Assembly (NCBI RefSeq): GCF_001969855.1
Contig: NZ_MRBL01000008.1
Span: 1 to 55,902, forward strand
Direction: 5' to 3'
Length of the DNA: 55,902 bases
Source of the DNA: Bacillus haynesii
GTDB lineage: Bacteria > Bacillota > Bacilli > Bacillales > Bacillaceae
In this document: piece after piece, positions 9,892 through 20,419 of the stretch
Numbering within the stretch: the stretch's first letter is position 1
Layout of the letters: every line of letters begins with the position of its first letter
Made by a program: the position numbers and the translations under genes
Notes under the pieces: generated by a model
What the model was told of the DNA's origin: nothing
The model's input: only the letters and a program-made list of their open reading frames with translations
Databases searched by the model: none

Positions 9892-10761
9892 TTATATTTC
9901 ATCTCGAAGCGCTTCAAGCTCTTCCTTTGTAAACCGATACGTTTCATTGCAAAAATGGCATTGAGCCTCAGCTTGGCCATCTTCATCAATCATCTGTTGA
10001 ATTTCATCCTTGCCAAGACCGATGATACCTCTTGAGAAACGCTCTTTTGAACAATTGCATGTAAACCGGACAGGAACAGTTTCCAGTATTTCCGGTTCTT
10101 CTCCCAATACCGCAGCCAGCACTTCCTCAGGTGTCAGACCTTTCTGAATCAGCTTTGAAATGGGCTCCACTTGAGAAAGGTTTGTTTCAAGCTTCGTGAT
10201 GGTTTCATCGTCCGTGCCCGGCAGCAGCTGAAGGATAAATCCGCCTGCAGCTAAAATCGTATTGTCGGGGTTGACGAGCACCCCTACACCAACCGAAGAA
10301 GGAACCTGCTCAGAAGACACGAGATAATATGTAAAATCCTCGCCGATTTCTCCTGAAACGATCTCAACCTGGCCTGTAAATAAATCGCGGAGACCTAGAT
10401 CTTTGACTACGCTTAGCGTGCCTGACGTTCCGACGGCTCTTCTGACGTCAAGTTTGCCGTGTTCATTTAAGTCGAAATGAACGTGCGGATTGGACACGTA
10501 TCCTCTGACATCTCCTTTTGCATTTCCGTCAGCGACAATCGCGCCGATCGGTCCGCCTCCTTCAATCTTAACGGTAAGCTTGTCTTCGCCTTTCAGCATA
10601 GCGCCGAGCATGACAGCCGCCGTCATCGTTCTTCCTAAAGCGGCGGAAGCGGTAGGCCATGTGTTATGCCTTCTTTGGGCGTCATGAATCGTTTCTGTTG
10701 TATTCGCTGCATATGCCCTCACTTTGCCGTCATATGCGATGGCTTTCACTAAATAATCCAT
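9892..10761 (-). CDS. hslO: redox-regulated chaperone Hsp33
   Basis: A cytoplasmic holdase activated by oxidation of a zinc-bound cysteine centre. The 289-aa protein has the family's N-terminal domain and the complete C-terminal zinc motif CNC (Cys235, Cys237) and CHFC (Cys268, Cys271). The start has GGAGG 7 nt upstream. It follows coaX by 11 bp, the same pairing as B. subtilis yacB-yacC, and ends in an intrinsic terminator. Confidence 0.96.
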   Translation of the reverse strand: MDYLVKAIAYDGKVRAYAANTTETIHDAQRRHNTWPTASAALGRTMTAAVMLGAMLKGEDKLTVKIEGGGPIGAIVADGNAKGDVRGYVSNPHVHFDLNEHGKLDVRRAVGTSGTLSVVKDLGLRDLFTGQVEIVSGEIGEDFTYYLVSSEQVPSSVGVGVLVNPDNTILAAGGFILQLLPGTDDETITKLETNLSQVEPISKLIQKGLTPEEVLAAVLGEEPEILETVPVRFTCNCSKERFSRGIIGLGKDEIQQMIDEDGQAEAQCHFCNETYRFTKEELEALRDEI

Positions 10762-10772
10762 ACCTTATCCTC

Positions 10773-11549
10773 CTATACACTTTCAACACGATTCCGTTCA
10801 TAAATAAGTTCTAGTCCCTTCAACGTAAGGAACGGGTCAACAATATCGATGCAGTCCGATTCGTCTGCAATCAAGGAAGCAAGGCCGCCCGTCGCAATGA
10901 CTTTCGGATTTTTCTTGGACTGCCATTTCATCCGCTTGACAATGCCTTCAACCTGTCCGACATAGCCGTAAAGGATTCCGGACTGCATCGCGCTGACCGT
11001 ACTTTTGCCGACAATATGATCAGGCCGTGCAATTTCAATTCTGGGAAGCTTGGCAGCTCTTGAATAAAGCGCTTCAGTTGAAATTGTGATGCCCGGCGCG
11101 ATCGCACCGCCCATATACTCCTTGCGCTCGTTAATATAACAGTACGTCGTAGCCGTTCCAAAATCAACGACAATCAGGGGGCTTCCATAGAGATGAATAG
11201 CCGCCACTGCATTTACAATGCGGTCTGCTCCGACTTCTTTCGGATTATCGTATTTTATGTTTAATCCTGTTTTCATTCCCGGACCGACAATTTGAGGCTC
11301 GATCTGAAAATATTTGTTACACATTCTTTCGAGGGAGAACATGATCGGAGGTACAACTGATGAAATAATAATCCCTTCGATTTGGTCAAACATCAGTCCG
11401 ACATAATCAAACAAAGAACGAAGAAGCATGCCGAATTCGTCTTCTGTTTTATGGCGGCTTGTCTCAATCCGCCAATGATATTCGAGCTCTCCTTCGTGGT
11501 AGATGCCAAGGACGGTGTTTGTATTTCCCACATCTATAACAAGCAACAT
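10773..11549 (-). CDS. coaX: type III pantothenate kinase
   Basis: ATP-dependent phosphorylation of pantothenate, the first step of coenzyme A synthesis; the type III enzyme belongs to the ASKHA fold. The protein is 258 aa from ATG 11549 with phosphate-binding [14 protein letters not shown] at the N-terminus, then [24 protein letters not shown] and [11 protein letters not shown]. The four extra in-frame codons starting at GTG 11561 overlap the probable ribosome-binding site (GTGGTGATC), so I chose the ATG. Confidence 0.95.
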   Translation of the reverse strand: MLLVIDVGNTNTVLGIYHEGELEYHWRIETSRHKTEDEFGMLLRSLFDYVGLMFDQIEGIIISSVVPPIMFSLERMCNKYFQIEPQIVGPGMKTGLNIKYDNPKEVGADRIVNAVAAIHLYGSPLIVVDFGTATTYCYINERKEYMGGAIAPGITISTEALYSRAAKLPRIEIARPDHIVGKSTVSAMQSGILYGYVGQVEGIVKRMKWQSKKNPKVIATGGLASLIADESDCIDIVDPFLTLKGLELIYERNRVESV

Positions 11550-11597
11550 TCTGATCACCACTTTTGACTAGTTTCTCTTACTTGGACATAAAACATT

Positions 11598-11606
11598 CTA
11601 CCATCA
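11598..11606 (-). promoter_or_regulatory. possible extended -10 of the coaX promoter
   Basis: The minus strand has TGGTAGAAT (extended -10) about 50 bp before coaX. A TTTACA about 30 bp further upstream pairs better with an alternative -10, TATTGT, 18 bp after it. Which is used cannot be decided by eye. Confidence 0.35.
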
Positions 11607-11689
11607 TACAATACACGATGCCGATTCTGTTTGTAAACGAATCAAACCGGGGTGAATAAAGATTTTCGAAAGCGGATTTTTCAGCCATA

Positions 11690-11726
11690 AAAAAAGAAAA
11701 CTGCCAAAAGTAAGCTTGGCAGTTTT
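11690..11726 (-). terminator. ftsH terminator
   Basis: Stem AAAACTGCCAA/TTGGCAGTTTT with an 8-nt loop, followed on the minus strand by CTTTTTTTA, 24 bp after the ftsH stop. The A-rich opposite flank means it could also work on the plus strand. Confidence 0.85.
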
Positions 11727-11749
11727 CCTAAAGATGCGAAAGAGCGTCA

Positions 11750-13669
11750 TTACTCTTTTTCATCCTCGTTTTTCTCTTCGTCATCTCGTTTATTGATGTT
11801 AACTTTCACATCATCTGTCTTCTCCTGATCATCCGAATATGTGCGATCAGGAAGTCTTCCGTGCTCAGACAAATGTTTGATTTGTTCAGCGTCGAGCGTT
11901 TCAACTTCCAGCAATGTTTGAGCGATCAGCTCAAGTTTGTCGCGATTTTCAGTAAGGATTGTTTTTGCACGTTCATAACATTCCTTAATGAAGCGCTGAA
12001 TTTCCTTATCGATTTCATACGCAATCGCGTCGCTGTAGTTTTGGTCATTGTTGAAATCGCGTCCCAAGAACACTTGCCCGCCTTGCGATTGTCCGAATTG
12101 AAGAGGACCGAGCTTTTCAGACATACCGAATTCGGTCACCATTCGTCTGGCAATGCCTGTAGCGCGCTGGAAGTCGTTATGGGCACCCGTGCTGACCTCG
12201 CCGAAGATAATTTCTTCAGCTACACGGCCTCCAAGCAAGCCGACGATTTTATCGAGAAGTTCGGGTTTGGTTTGGAAATAACGGTCTTCCTTAGGAAGCA
12301 TGACGGCGTATCCGCCTGCTTGGCCGCGCGGTACGATCGTTACTTTATGCACCATATCCGCTTCATCCAAGACAAGTCCGATAACGGTGTGTCCCGCCTC
12401 GTGATAAGCCACGATATTGCGTTCTTTTTTCGAAATCACCCTGCTTTTCTTTGCAGGTCCGGCGATGACGCGGTCTGTCGCTTCATCGATGTCTCGCATA
12501 TCGATCTTTTTCTTATCTTGACGCGCCGCTACGAGAGCCGCTTCATTTAGAAGGTTTTCAAGGTCTGCACCTGAGAATCCAGGCGTCCGCATCGCGATCG
12601 CTTTTAAGTTTACGGATTCATCAAGCGGCTTGTTTCTTGCGTGTACTTGAAGTACAGCTTCACGGCCTTTGACATCCGGGCGGTCAACAGTAATTTGACG
12701 GTCAAAACGTCCCGGGCGCAGCAATGCAGGGTCTAAAATATCGGCGCGGTTTGTCGCAGCGATAATGATGATTCCTTCATTGGCACTGAATCCATCCATT
12801 TCAACAAGAAGCTGGTTGAGCGTCTGTTCACGTTCATCGTGACCTCCGCCAAGACCTGCTCCCCGCTGGCGTCCGACAGCATCAATCTCATCGATGAAAA
12901 TCAGACACGGCGCATTTTTCTTGGCGTTTTCGAACAAGTCGCGAACCCGTGATGCACCAACCCCGACGAACATTTCAACGAAGTCAGATCCGCTGATGCT
13001 GAAGAAAGGCACCCCTGCTTCACCGGCACAAGCTTTCGCCAGCAATGTTTTACCGGTACCCGGAGGTCCGACCAAAAGCACGCCTTTCGGAATCCTTGCT
13101 CCGAGCTCAGCGAATTTGCGGGGATCCTTGAGGAAATCAACGACTTCCACAAGCTCTTGCTTTTCTTCATCTGCTCCTGCCACATCTTTGAATTTGACGC
13201 GTTTCTTTTCTTCTGTATAGAGCTTCGCCTTGCTTTTTCCAAAGTTCATAACACGGCTGCCGCCGCCTTGAGCCTGATTAAGCAGGAAGAAGAAAAGAAT
13301 GAAGATAATAACAAAAGGAATGATGGTGGTAAAGAACGTCATCCATCCATTTGCTTCCTGTGCAGGTTCTATTTGTATCTTCGTTTTTTTCACTTGATCA
13401 ATGATTTGATCTGCCCCTTTTCCTTCAGGAACATGGGTCAGGAAATACTGATCTTTCTCATAGGTCGTCAGCTGCCCTCGAACCTCGTACACACCCCTGA
13501 CAGGCTGGATCGAGACATTTTCAACCTTCCCGTTATCTAGGTTTGAAACAAAGTCACTATACGTCATATTCTCTGTTTTCGGATTTGCGGTTTGGAAGTA
13601 GCTCACAACTCCGATCACAACTAATAAAATAAGTAAATAAAAAATGGTATTACGGAAGACCCGATTCAT
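11750..13669 (-). CDS. ftsH: ATP-dependent zinc metalloprotease FtsH
   Basis: Membrane-bound AAA+ protease acting in membrane-protein quality control and, in B. subtilis, in degrading regulators such as Spo0E. The 639-aa protein has TM1 (about 7-25), an extracytoplasmic loop, TM2 (about 110-131), Walker A GPPGTGKT (201-208), Walker B LIFIDEID, the second region of homology around [18 protein letters not shown] and the zinc site HEAGH (423-427). The C-terminus is very acidic and charged. The start has GGGAGGAGGTAAGG upstream. It follows hprT and has its own promoter and terminator. Confidence 0.98.
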   Translation of the reverse strand: MNRVFRNTIFYLLILLVVIGVVSYFQTANPKTENMTYSDFVSNLDNGKVENVSIQPVRGVYEVRGQLTTYEKDQYFLTHVPEGKGADQIIDQVKKTKIQIEPAQEANGWMTFFTTIIPFVIIFILFFFLLNQAQGGGSRVMNFGKSKAKLYTEEKKRVKFKDVAGADEEKQELVEVVDFLKDPRKFAELGARIPKGVLLVGPPGTGKTLLAKACAGEAGVPFFSISGSDFVEMFVGVGASRVRDLFENAKKNAPCLIFIDEIDAVGRQRGAGLGGGHDEREQTLNQLLVEMDGFSANEGIIIIAATNRADILDPALLRPGRFDRQITVDRPDVKGREAVLQVHARNKPLDESVNLKAIAMRTPGFSGADLENLLNEAALVAARQDKKKIDMRDIDEATDRVIAGPAKKSRVISKKERNIVAYHEAGHTVIGLVLDEADMVHKVTIVPRGQAGGYAVMLPKEDRYFQTKPELLDKIVGLLGGRVAEEIIFGEVSTGAHNDFQRATGIARRMVTEFGMSEKLGPLQFGQSQGGQVFLGRDFNNDQNYSDAIAYEIDKEIQRFIKECYERAKTILTENRDKLELIAQTLLEVETLDAEQIKHLSEHGRLPDRTYSDDQEKTDDVKVNINKRDDEEKNEDEKE

Positions 13670-13706
13670 TCCTTACCTCCTCCCACAGTAAGCACAACTA
13701 TGTTCA

Positions 13707-13736
13707 ATAGTATCATAGAAAATCGTTCCAATACAA
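13707..13736 (-). promoter_or_regulatory. ftsH promoter (sigma-A)
   Basis: Minus strand TTGTAT (13736-13731), 18-bp spacer, TACTAT (13712-13707), about 38 bp before the ftsH ATG and after the hprT stop. Confidence 0.6.
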
Positions 13737-13765
13737 CAGATATCCCTTTCGCTGACAAGCCCGAA

Positions 13766-14305
13766 TCAGCTCTCATAAACCGCAGGTTTCAGCACTCCGA
13801 TGTACGGAAGGTTACGATAGCGTTCAGCATAATCGAGACCATATCCGACAACGAAAGCATCGGGAACTTCAAAGCCGACGTAATCCGCTTTGATATCCGC
13901 TTTTCGTCCGCTTGGTTTATCAAGAAGGGTTACGATCTTAATCGATTTTGCTTTGCGGTATCGGAAAAGCTCTACAAGATAACTCAAGGTTAGCCCACTG
14001 TCGATGATATCCTCAATAATTAAGATGTCACGGCCCTCTACAGATGTGTCCAAATCCTTTATGATTTTTACCTCTCCGGAAGAAACCGTGGAACTGCCGT
14101 AGCTTGATACATCCATGAAATCCATTTCCAAATATGTATCAATATGCTTCAAAAGATCAGCCATAAACGGCATGGCTCCCTTTAACACACCGATTGCCAG
14201 CGGAAACTTGCCGCTGTACTCTTCTGTCAGAGTCGCGCCCAGCTCCTTGACTTTCTTTTGGATCTCTTCTTCTGAGATCAAGATATTTTCAATATCCTGT
14301 TTCAT
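13766..14305 (-). CDS. hprT: hypoxanthine-guanine phosphoribosyltransferase
   Basis: Salvages hypoxanthine and guanine to IMP and GMP using PRPP. The 179-aa protein has the PRPP-binding signature [14 protein letters not shown] (about 95-108) and the type I PRTase fold features [10 protein letters not shown] and [18 protein letters not shown]. Its start overlaps the 3' end of tilS by 17 bases, as in B. subtilis, where HprT and TilS are both essential and functionally interact with FtsH expression. Confidence 0.97.
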   Translation of the reverse strand: MKQDIENILISEEEIQKKVKELGATLTEEYSGKFPLAIGVLKGAMPFMADLLKHIDTYLEMDFMDVSSYGSSTVSSGEVKIIKDLDTSVEGRDILIIEDIIDSGLTLSYLVELFRYRKAKSIKIVTLLDKPSGRKADIKADYVGFEVPDAFVVGYGLDYAERYRNLPYIGVLKPAVYES

Positions 14306-15719
14306 TCTTTGCTAGCCCCCTACACTTTTCATGCTGTCTATATTGTAATACAATGCGATCATTGTTTGTAACATCAAGTTCCTCAAAAATGGTTTTTTTC
14401 AGACCAGGTAACCAGATAATGTTTCCAACCGCGTCTGTTACAATGGGCCAGCTGTCTCTTTTCGAAAGAGGCACTTTTTCATCAATAAATATATCTTTAA
14501 CCTTTTTTGAGCCGTTCATCCCTTTAAGTTTGACTCGGTCTCCGTTTTGCCTTGTCCGTACATAAAGGGGAAACTGAACCTGCTTGGGACTTGTTGCAAA
14601 AACATCATTTCCTTGCAGCTCCCGGGTTGAACCGGGTCCGCTCACATGAAGGGAGGAGCCGTTGGGAAGCATCAGTTCTTCTTCGTCTGCCCCGCTTATT
14701 TCATAATGATAGGAAATATTTTCACATTGTAAACGCTGAAATGTAAACAAACATGTATGATAAGATTTTGCGACTTTTAACCCATTCGGAAAATCAAGGG
14801 AACCGGATGGTCCATCTTGTGAAATCCAATCCAGAAACACTTGAATATGATGGGCTGAAAACGCTGATGGAACGTTTTCATAAAGATAGTTTAATATTAG
14901 ATGAACTCCCCTTCTTTGTAAAGGCATAGGGAGCGCAAGAAGTCGGTCGATGCTGATTTCGACACCGGAACTTGACTTGCTTGTGATTACTGTATTCATT
15001 TTGTCTTTCGTTAATGCCTGTAAGTATAATTCGTCTTCTGTCAGGAATTCACTGACGGCTTGAAACCTTTTATGGACATCTTCCGACTCTTTCTTCAGAA
15101 AAGGGAGAACATGGTGCCTGAACCGGTTCCTGGTGTAATCATCCTCACTGTTGCTCGGATCGGTTCTAAACGGTATTCGATTCTCTTTACAGTAAGCCAA
15201 AAGATCATCCTTTGTCAGCCTTAGAAACGGCCTGAGCAGCCAGCCGCTGTCAAAACGGCGCTTTGGCTGAATTCCGGCAAGCCCGATCCCGACAGTGCCT
15301 TTTGCCATCTTCATCAGCATCGTCTCCACCTGATCATCTCCATGATGAGCCAGAACCATGTATTCAGCCCGGTGCTTTTTCATTAACTCCTGAAAAAACG
15401 AATACCGACATTCTCTCGCAGCAGCCTGTTTATTCAGATTGTTTTCAGCGGCAAATGTCAGGACATCGATTTGCACCGCCTCGCATTGTATGCCTTCCGC
15501 CTCACAGTAGTCCTGAACGAACTGCATATCACGTTCAGACTCTTCGCCTCTGAACATATGATCGACGTGTGCGGCAATCAGCGTCGCGGAGGCAGGAACC
15601 GTACGGTGCAGAGCATGCAACAGCGCCATCGAATCAGGCCCGCCGGAGACACCTGCAATCAGCGTCACTCCATCAAATGACAGTTCGTATTTTTTCATGA
15701 AATCTTCAATACTTCTCAC
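14289..15719 (-). CDS. tilS: tRNA(Ile)-lysidine synthetase
   Basis: Converts C34 of the minor tRNA-Ile (CAU anticodon) to lysidine with lysine and ATP, allowing AUA decoding. The 476-aa protein carries the PP-loop SGGPDS (25-30), the [13 protein letters not shown] segment, [13 protein letters not shown] and [16 protein letters not shown] of the catalytic domain, then the C-terminal TilS domain ([18 protein letters not shown]). Translation starts at GTG with GGGAGGA 5 nt upstream. Confidence 0.96.
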   Translation of the reverse strand: MRSIEDFMKKYELSFDGVTLIAGVSGGPDSMALLHALHRTVPASATLIAAHVDHMFRGEESERDMQFVQDYCEAEGIQCEAVQIDVLTFAAENNLNKQAAARECRYSFFQELMKKHRAEYMVLAHHGDDQVETMLMKMAKGTVGIGLAGIQPKRRFDSGWLLRPFLRLTKDDLLAYCKENRIPFRTDPSNSEDDYTRNRFRHHVLPFLKKESEDVHKRFQAVSEFLTEDELYLQALTKDKMNTVITSKSSSGVEISIDRLLALPMPLQRRGVHLILNYLYENVPSAFSAHHIQVFLDWISQDGPSGSLDFPNGLKVAKSYHTCLFTFQRLQCENISYHYEISGADEEELMLPNGSSLHVSGPGSTRELQGNDVFATSPKQVQFPLYVRTRQNGDRVKLKGMNGSKKVKDIFIDEKVPLSKRDSWPIVTDAVGNIIWLPGLKKTIFEELDVTNNDRIVLQYRQHEKCRGLAKNETGY

Positions 15720-15821
15720 AATGTCCTCCCACTAAGAGCAGGGTGTATTTCAAAAGATATAAATATCCTAACACTTTCAATCGGTCCCTGCAAAGAAGAG
15801 CTATCCGCCGAGAAAGCAGAG

Positions 15822-16856
15822 CTAAATAAAAAAGAGAACGATATACGCAAAGTAAAGGGCAAGAACACTTACGACGATCAACAGCGTTTCAAAAACGCCG
15901 CCGGATTTAGAACTGTTTCTTTGCTTTCTGCGCCCGCTCCTTAACCTTTGCTGCTGAGACGTCCCCCGCTTATGCCGCAGGCCTTGAGACGGGGCGGATG
16001 CCGATGAAGAACTGGCTGTTCTCGACTGGCGGCTGCTTTGCATTCGGGACGGCCGGCCGATTTCCAGGAGATCTTCCTTCATTTCATCAGCTGTTCGATA
16101 GCTTCCTTTTAAAGCAGAAGCAAGAACCGGTTTATACCGTTTTAAAAACGGATGGCCGTCAATGACTGTCATGAGCTGTTCCTGAGGTCTTGCTGTCTTT
16201 TTGAATTCTTTTTTCACTGCACAGTTCACCATAATCATGGCGACGGAAAACAGATCATACGACGGCTCAGCCTTACGGGTGCCAAATTCCCAATAGCCTC
16301 TGTCAAAAAACTCCGTATATTCCTTAATTGCCCGGCCTTCTTTTGTCGTCCCGCCCACATCAATGCAGCGGATTTGCGGCGGAGGACCCGTCACGATTAA
16401 ATTCTCGGGCTTTAAATCTCCAAACACCCATCCTTCGCGATGAATTGCCGACAGGCTTGAGAGAAGCTGGCTGATCAGCACCGGAATCCATTCCTCGCCT
16501 TTTTCGTTTACATATCTTAAAAGAAGCGGACCCTCAATATATTCCATGACATAAAATGAAAGTTTTTTGCCGGTACCCGCAACCATCATGTCATCCACAT
16601 CAAAAAAAGAAGGCCCCATTGCTTTTGCCTGGGCCTTTGAGAAAGATTTCAGAACATTCACTTCCGAGGTAATGGACAGGCTGTCATCGCTCACTTTTAA
16701 TGCAACGCGGCCCTTTCTTGAATCGGCCAGATACACAACGCCATTCGCCCCTTTTCCAAGCTGTCTGATGATCTTGTAGGAATGATTGTTCCACTTTCCA
16801 ACAACGGCTGCACCCGGCTTTAGACTAGCCGCCAAACTCGTCGAAGCGTTTTTCAT
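15822..16856 (-). CDS. yabT: membrane-anchored Hanks-type Ser/Thr kinase YabT
   Basis: A 344-aa kinase with a glycine loop LGKGANGVVYLA, the VAL-K lysine (RVALKVSDD), the catalytic segment GWVFGDLKPENLIV in which the usual HRD reads FGD, and a metal-binding DVG in place of DFG. A basic, Ser/Gln-rich linker (about 265-320) leads to a single C-terminal transmembrane segment. B. subtilis YabT is a sporulation kinase activated by DNA binding that phosphorylates RecA and other proteins; the basic linker is the likely DNA-contact region. It overlaps the end of yabS by 32 bases. Confidence 0.93.
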   Translation of the reverse strand: MKNASTSLAASLKPGAAVVGKWNNHSYKIIRQLGKGANGVVYLADSRKGRVALKVSDDSLSITSEVNVLKSFSKAQAKAMGPSFFDVDDMMVAGTGKKLSFYVMEYIEGPLLLRYVNEKGEEWIPVLISQLLSSLSAIHREGWVFGDLKPENLIVTGPPPQIRCIDVGGTTKEGRAIKEYTEFFDRGYWEFGTRKAEPSYDLFSVAMIMVNCAVKKEFKKTARPQEQLMTVIDGHPFLKRYKPVLASALKGSYRTADEMKEDLLEIGRPSRMQSSRQSRTASSSSASAPSQGLRHKRGTSQQQRLRSGRRKQRNSSKSGGVFETLLIVVSVLALYFAYIVLFFI

Positions 16857-17562
16857 CGTCTTCTAACATTCTCCTTCTTGAGCCGATTTTGTTAAAATGC
16901 TGAATCGCCTCTCGTATTGCAGGTCCTGTCGGCGTAATGCCGCCGGCTGAAACCTTGGAAAATATTGAAGAAAGAGATTCAAACTTCGGGGTCCAATCGA
17001 GCACAAGCTCGACCTCTTGTTTTTTCCCGGGAAATATAAGCATCGCAAATTCGTTTTCGCCGATTCTTGAATTGAGACTGATGGAAAGGTCTATCAATGC
17101 TTCTTTAACGGTCGGAAGCTTCGGATTCATGCTCGCGCTTGTATCGACAAGAACCAATACATGAAGATGTACGGTCTCACCGAGCTCGTCTACGACTTCC
17201 ATGACTTCACCGCGTTTATCAGGAGGCAGTTCATCCATTTCGGTATGCTTGCCGAGAATTTGTTTGAGCTCACTGTTGACCACGCCTTGAAGGGTTTGTG
17301 TCATCGCCTTTTTTGTCACCATTTGAACGGTCTGCGACAGCTGCGACGTATAAACAACCTGGTGAACTCCCCCGCCTGCGAGAGCAATCCCTTCGACTTC
17401 TTTCATCGCCTCCTGATCCATTTCATGCTCGTCCATAATCCCAATCACATTCACGGTAATTCCCTGCTCCTTCGCAAAGGCAGCCATGGCCTGCGGGTCT
17501 TCGCCGCGGTTTGAACAGCCGTCCGTCAAAAGCAGGATTTGATTCAAGTGCCCCTTTTTCAT
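16825..17562 (-). CDS. yabS: von Willebrand factor A domain protein YabS
   Basis: A 245-aa protein. The first half, starting ILLLTDGCSNRGED, and the second half, with the metal site LVDTSASMN and a TPTGPAIREAI threonine, look like VWA modules. The correct start is the ATG at 17562, preceded by AGGAGGA; the longer open frame upstream of it has no family resemblance and no ribosome-binding site. It lies between spoIIE and yabT and probably cooperates with the kinase, but its function is unknown. A sigma-F-like promoter lies just upstream. Confidence 0.88.
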   Translation of the reverse strand: MKKGHLNQILLLTDGCSNRGEDPQAMAAFAKEQGITVNVIGIMDEHEMDQEAMKEVEGIALAGGGVHQVVYTSQLSQTVQMVTKKAMTQTLQGVVNSELKQILGKHTEMDELPPDKRGEVMEVVDELGETVHLHVLVLVDTSASMNPKLPTVKEALIDLSISLNSRIGENEFAMLIFPGKKQEVELVLDWTPKFESLSSIFSKVSAGGITPTGPAIREAIQHFNKIGSRRRMLEDDEKRFDEFGG

Positions 17563-17603
17563 CGTTTTTATTCCTCCTGGACAAAGATATCTTGATTTAG
17601 TTC

Positions 17604-17633
17604 CATCATCGCCAGAAGAAATTTGATTTATAC
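17604..17633 (-). promoter_or_regulatory. sigma-F-type promoter for yabS-yabT
   Basis: Minus strand GTATA (17633-17629), 15-bp spacer and GGCGATGATG (17613-17604). This matches the consensus GYATA-N15-GGnnAnAnTR at all but one fixed position. It lies about 40 bp before yabS and just after spoIIE, giving the pair a forespore promoter. Confidence 0.55.
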
Positions 17634-17638
17634 GAATG

Positions 17639-20128
17639 CTAAGAAATCTCTTGATTCTTTTGGAAAAAAGCCGGCGCCGGAATGGAGGCCCACTTTGGTG
17701 TATTATGGTCCAGCTTGATGACAATCACCGTCATGTCGTCCTCAATCAGACCCGACCTTGTCCGGATCACTTCTTCCATGATTAAGTCAGCGATTTCCTG
17801 CGGCTCCTCGGTTTTCAGCGATTTCAATTTGCGCTTCATCCACAGATCATGATTTTCAACATGTCTCGGCCCTTCAAAGATTCCGTCACTCATCATGATC
17901 AAAAGGTCTCCCGCTTTTAATTGCTCGCTGACAACATCGACATCAAATTCTGTAATGATGCCGATCGGCAGATTGCTGGCCTGCACTTTGATAATTTGAT
18001 CGCCTCTTTTAATAAAGCTCGGGGTGGAGCCGATTTTCAAAAACTTGCAGCTCGCATCCTGAAGATCGATGACCGATAAATCCAATGTCGAATAAATTTC
18101 ATCTGTCGTCCTTAATGAAAGAATGCTGTTGATCGTTTTAATCGCCACTTTTTCGTCGATGCCCGACTGAAGAATCTTTTCCAGCAGCTTGATCGTCTCA
18201 TTGCTTTCAAAATGGGCCCTTGCGCCATTTCCCATACCATCGCTGATGGCGGCGGCATATTTGCCGGTGCCGAGCTCCATCATATTGTAGCTGTCGCCGG
18301 AGACAAGCCCTCCGCCTTTTGCTGCATGCGCGGCTCCTGTCACCACCCTGTATGACTTCGCGGAACCGAAGGCAACGTGACAATATCCATTCGGATGACC
18401 GGCGCACTGTTCTGCTTTGACGATAATTTGTTCTTCCAAAATATCGGACAGCATCGGAGCGATGATTTTCTCACACTCCCCATGGCCGTTGCAATACGGG
18501 ATACTCATTTCAATATCGATGTTTCCCTGCTCAAGGCTGTAAATTTCGACTTGCTGAATCTCAATGCCGAAGTGTTGCAACGCATCCCGAATTTGTTCTT
18601 CTTGAATAAAATGCTGCTCTCTCTCTCTTTTTATTTCCCGAGAAAAGTCCGCCATAACCTGAGAAACTCCGAGCAGCTGTTCTGCGACGAGACGCCTGCT
18701 GTCATGCACCTTTTGTTTTAATGTCTGGTTCGCCCTAAAATGAGTCAGCTCGTCTTCCATCAGCGCTTCTACTTGCTTTGATTTGGAGCAGTGCTGATGA
18801 AACTCCTTTTTCAGCTTGCGGTTTTTAAAATATTGCTTTTCTTCTGTTTCCTGCATAACTCGTTTCATCAAGTCATATGTTTTATCAAAGTTCTGAACCC
18901 AGCACTTGTTTTTCTTATAGCAGGACTGGCAGGAGTGTTCTGTCACCGTGCTCAAAAACAGGTCGATCTCTTTTTCTTTCCCTTCATCGTCTGGAACTGA
19001 ATGATAAAAGGTAGCGAAGCTTTCGGATAAAGCGTGAAAAACGCTCGAAAACTGATCGACCTTTTGGGCGGTGACATCACGGATTTTTCTTGCATACTGC
19101 TGCTGTTCCTGGGCGTGCTCAGTCGTCCCCGGTATATACTTGGCCACTTTTTTCGTAATTGACTGAGGGGTTAAAAGGAACAGGCCGATTGCAATCAAAG
19201 ATTCATAAAGCGTCGGTACCAGTTCAGCCGAACCTTCTCCGTACAGCGAAATCAATAGAGATCCTATCAATAAGCCGACCGCAGCACCGAACTTTTTTCC
19301 TTCTTTTAGCAAACCACCGAGAAGGCCTGAAAAAGCCAGCAGGCTCATCTGATATAAATTGCCGATATTTGAGAGGCTGAGAATCAGCCCGGTCACAACC
19401 CCGACTGTACAGCCGATGCTTGCGCCTCCGATGAACGCGAAAGCGAGCACGACATAACGGGCCAATATCAGTTCAGCCTGCATGCCTTGAAAAGAAACGC
19501 CTGTCAAGCCCGTGAGAACAGAAGCGATTAAAATCATAAAACAAATGATCTCTTCAATTTTCAGCGACTGTTTCGCCCGCTTTGATGTGACAATCGGCAG
19601 GCTTTGCAAAAAAATCAGTGTGAGGATAAACGATAATCCGGCTTCAACGAAAGCCATAATATAGTGATAACCTGAAACCGTACCGTATTCGGCATATACG
19701 AATCCGCATCTTGTCACAGCCATCGCCAAAAAGACGACGACAGGCAGCGTTCTGACACGGTCTTTTATAATAAGAGACGTCATTTTTGAACATATCGCAA
19801 ATGTAAACAGAGCCGCAAGCACGAACAGCGAATGCTGAGGCGATATGCTCAGTGCTCCGGCAAGAAGCGCCAGGCATGCAAGGAAAGCTTTATCTTTTTT
19901 GATTAAAAGCATCGCTCCGAAAAATGGAAGAGCAAAGGGAATGACCTCTGACAGAATGAAGGCTCGTCCCAATAAAAAACCGATGACCATATAGATCAGC
20001 CCTTTATAAAAAAAGAGGGAATATAAATGCTGCATCACGAGCTTCGTCATGCTGCCAAACCATGAATACAATTTTTGAACAGCAGGTCCAGCTATTGGGC
20101 TGTTCACTCTTCTTTCCGCTTTTTCCAT
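17639..20128 (-). CDS. spoIIE: stage II sporulation protein E, PP2C phosphatase
   Basis: Dephosphorylates SpoIIAA to activate sigma-F in the forespore and takes part in polar septation with FtsZ. From ATG 20128 the protein is 829 aa; GGGAG lies 8 nt upstream and family members start with this MEKAERRVN. The N-terminal third holds about ten membrane segments (about 45-325), followed by a coiled regulatory region (about 340-560) with CXXC-like cysteines, and a C-terminal PP2C domain with metal-binding AAISDGMGNGA (about 610) and IMMSDGIFEG. It has its own Spo0A-type promoter. Confidence 0.97.
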   Translation of the reverse strand: MEKAERRVNSPIAGPAVQKLYSWFGSMTKLVMQHLYSLFFYKGLIYMVIGFLLGRAFILSEVIPFALPFFGAMLLIKKDKAFLACLALLAGALSISPQHSLFVLAALFTFAICSKMTSLIIKDRVRTLPVVVFLAMAVTRCGFVYAEYGTVSGYHYIMAFVEAGLSFILTLIFLQSLPIVTSKRAKQSLKIEEIICFMILIASVLTGLTGVSFQGMQAELILARYVVLAFAFIGGASIGCTVGVVTGLILSLSNIGNLYQMSLLAFSGLLGGLLKEGKKFGAAVGLLIGSLLISLYGEGSAELVPTLYESLIAIGLFLLTPQSITKKVAKYIPGTTEHAQEQQQYARKIRDVTAQKVDQFSSVFHALSESFATFYHSVPDDEGKEKEIDLFLSTVTEHSCQSCYKKNKCWVQNFDKTYDLMKRVMQETEEKQYFKNRKLKKEFHQHCSKSKQVEALMEDELTHFRANQTLKQKVHDSRRLVAEQLLGVSQVMADFSREIKREREQHFIQEEQIRDALQHFGIEIQQVEIYSLEQGNIDIEMSIPYCNGHGECEKIIAPMLSDILEEQIIVKAEQCAGHPNGYCHVAFGSAKSYRVVTGAAHAAKGGGLVSGDSYNMMELGTGKYAAAISDGMGNGARAHFESNETIKLLEKILQSGIDEKVAIKTINSILSLRTTDEIYSTLDLSVIDLQDASCKFLKIGSTPSFIKRGDQIIKVQASNLPIGIITEFDVDVVSEQLKAGDLLIMMSDGIFEGPRHVENHDLWMKRKLKSLKTEEPQEIADLIMEEVIRTRSGLIEDDMTVIVIKLDHNTPKWASIPAPAFFQKNQEIS

Positions 20129-20163
20129 GCTCTCATCTCCCACTCGTTTATTCGTTGCTTGCC

Positions 20164-20197
20164 ATTATAGCGAAAGATGAAATAAGATTTTGTCAAA
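20164..20197 (-). promoter_or_regulatory. spoIIE promoter, Spo0A-activated sigma-A type
   Basis: Minus strand TTGACA (20196-20191) and TATAAT (20169-20164) are separated by 21 bp, the long spacing typical of Spo0A-activated spoII promoters. A 0A-box match TTTGTCAAA (plus strand 20189-20197) overlaps the -35, and another partial box (CGTCGAA, around 20223-20229) lies about 30 bp upstream. Confidence 0.8.
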
Positions 20198-20299
20198 AGA
20201 AGGTAACGAATTCAAAGAACTGTTCGACGCTTTTTGTAGCATGCTTCAATCACTCTTGATAAGTCGAGTCCATTCCCGTTATTTTGCATATTTTTATGC

Positions 20300-20333
20300 A
20301 GCAAAAAACCGGCTTCAAAAGAAGCCGGTTTCC
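20300..20333 (-). terminator. terminator after tRNA-Glu
   Basis: 11-bp stem AAACCGGCTTC/GAAGCCGGTTT with a TTTT loop, followed by a T-run on the minus strand, starting 7 bp after the tRNA 3' end. Confidence 0.9.
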
Positions 20334-20337
20334 GGAA

Positions 20338-20409
20338 TGACCCGTACGGGATTCGAACCCGTGTTACCGCCGTGAAAGGGCGGTGTCTTAACCACTTGAC
20401 CAACGGGCC
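20338..20409 (-). tRNA. tRNA-Glu (anticodon TTC)
   Basis: 72-nt cloverleaf with acceptor GGCCCGT/ACGGGTC, anticodon loop CTTTCAC, T-arm ACGGGTTCGAATCCCGT and discriminator A. CCA is not encoded. It is the second gene of a two-tRNA unit, corresponding to B. subtilis trnSL-Glu. Confidence 0.95.
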
Positions 20410-20419
20410 GTCATATAAG

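Noticed and set aside
11861..12550. Long plus-strand frame (229 codons) opposite ftsH
   Set aside because: Antisense shadow without start signals or conserved motifs.
16825..16856. Frameshift between yabS and yabT
   Set aside because: The 32-base overlap is the natural gene overlap; both proteins are complete.
17563..17724. N-terminal extension of yabS
   Set aside because: The extra 54 codons overlap the 3' end of spoIIE, lack a ribosome-binding site, and cover a sigma-F-like promoter; the ATG at 17562 has AGGAGGA.
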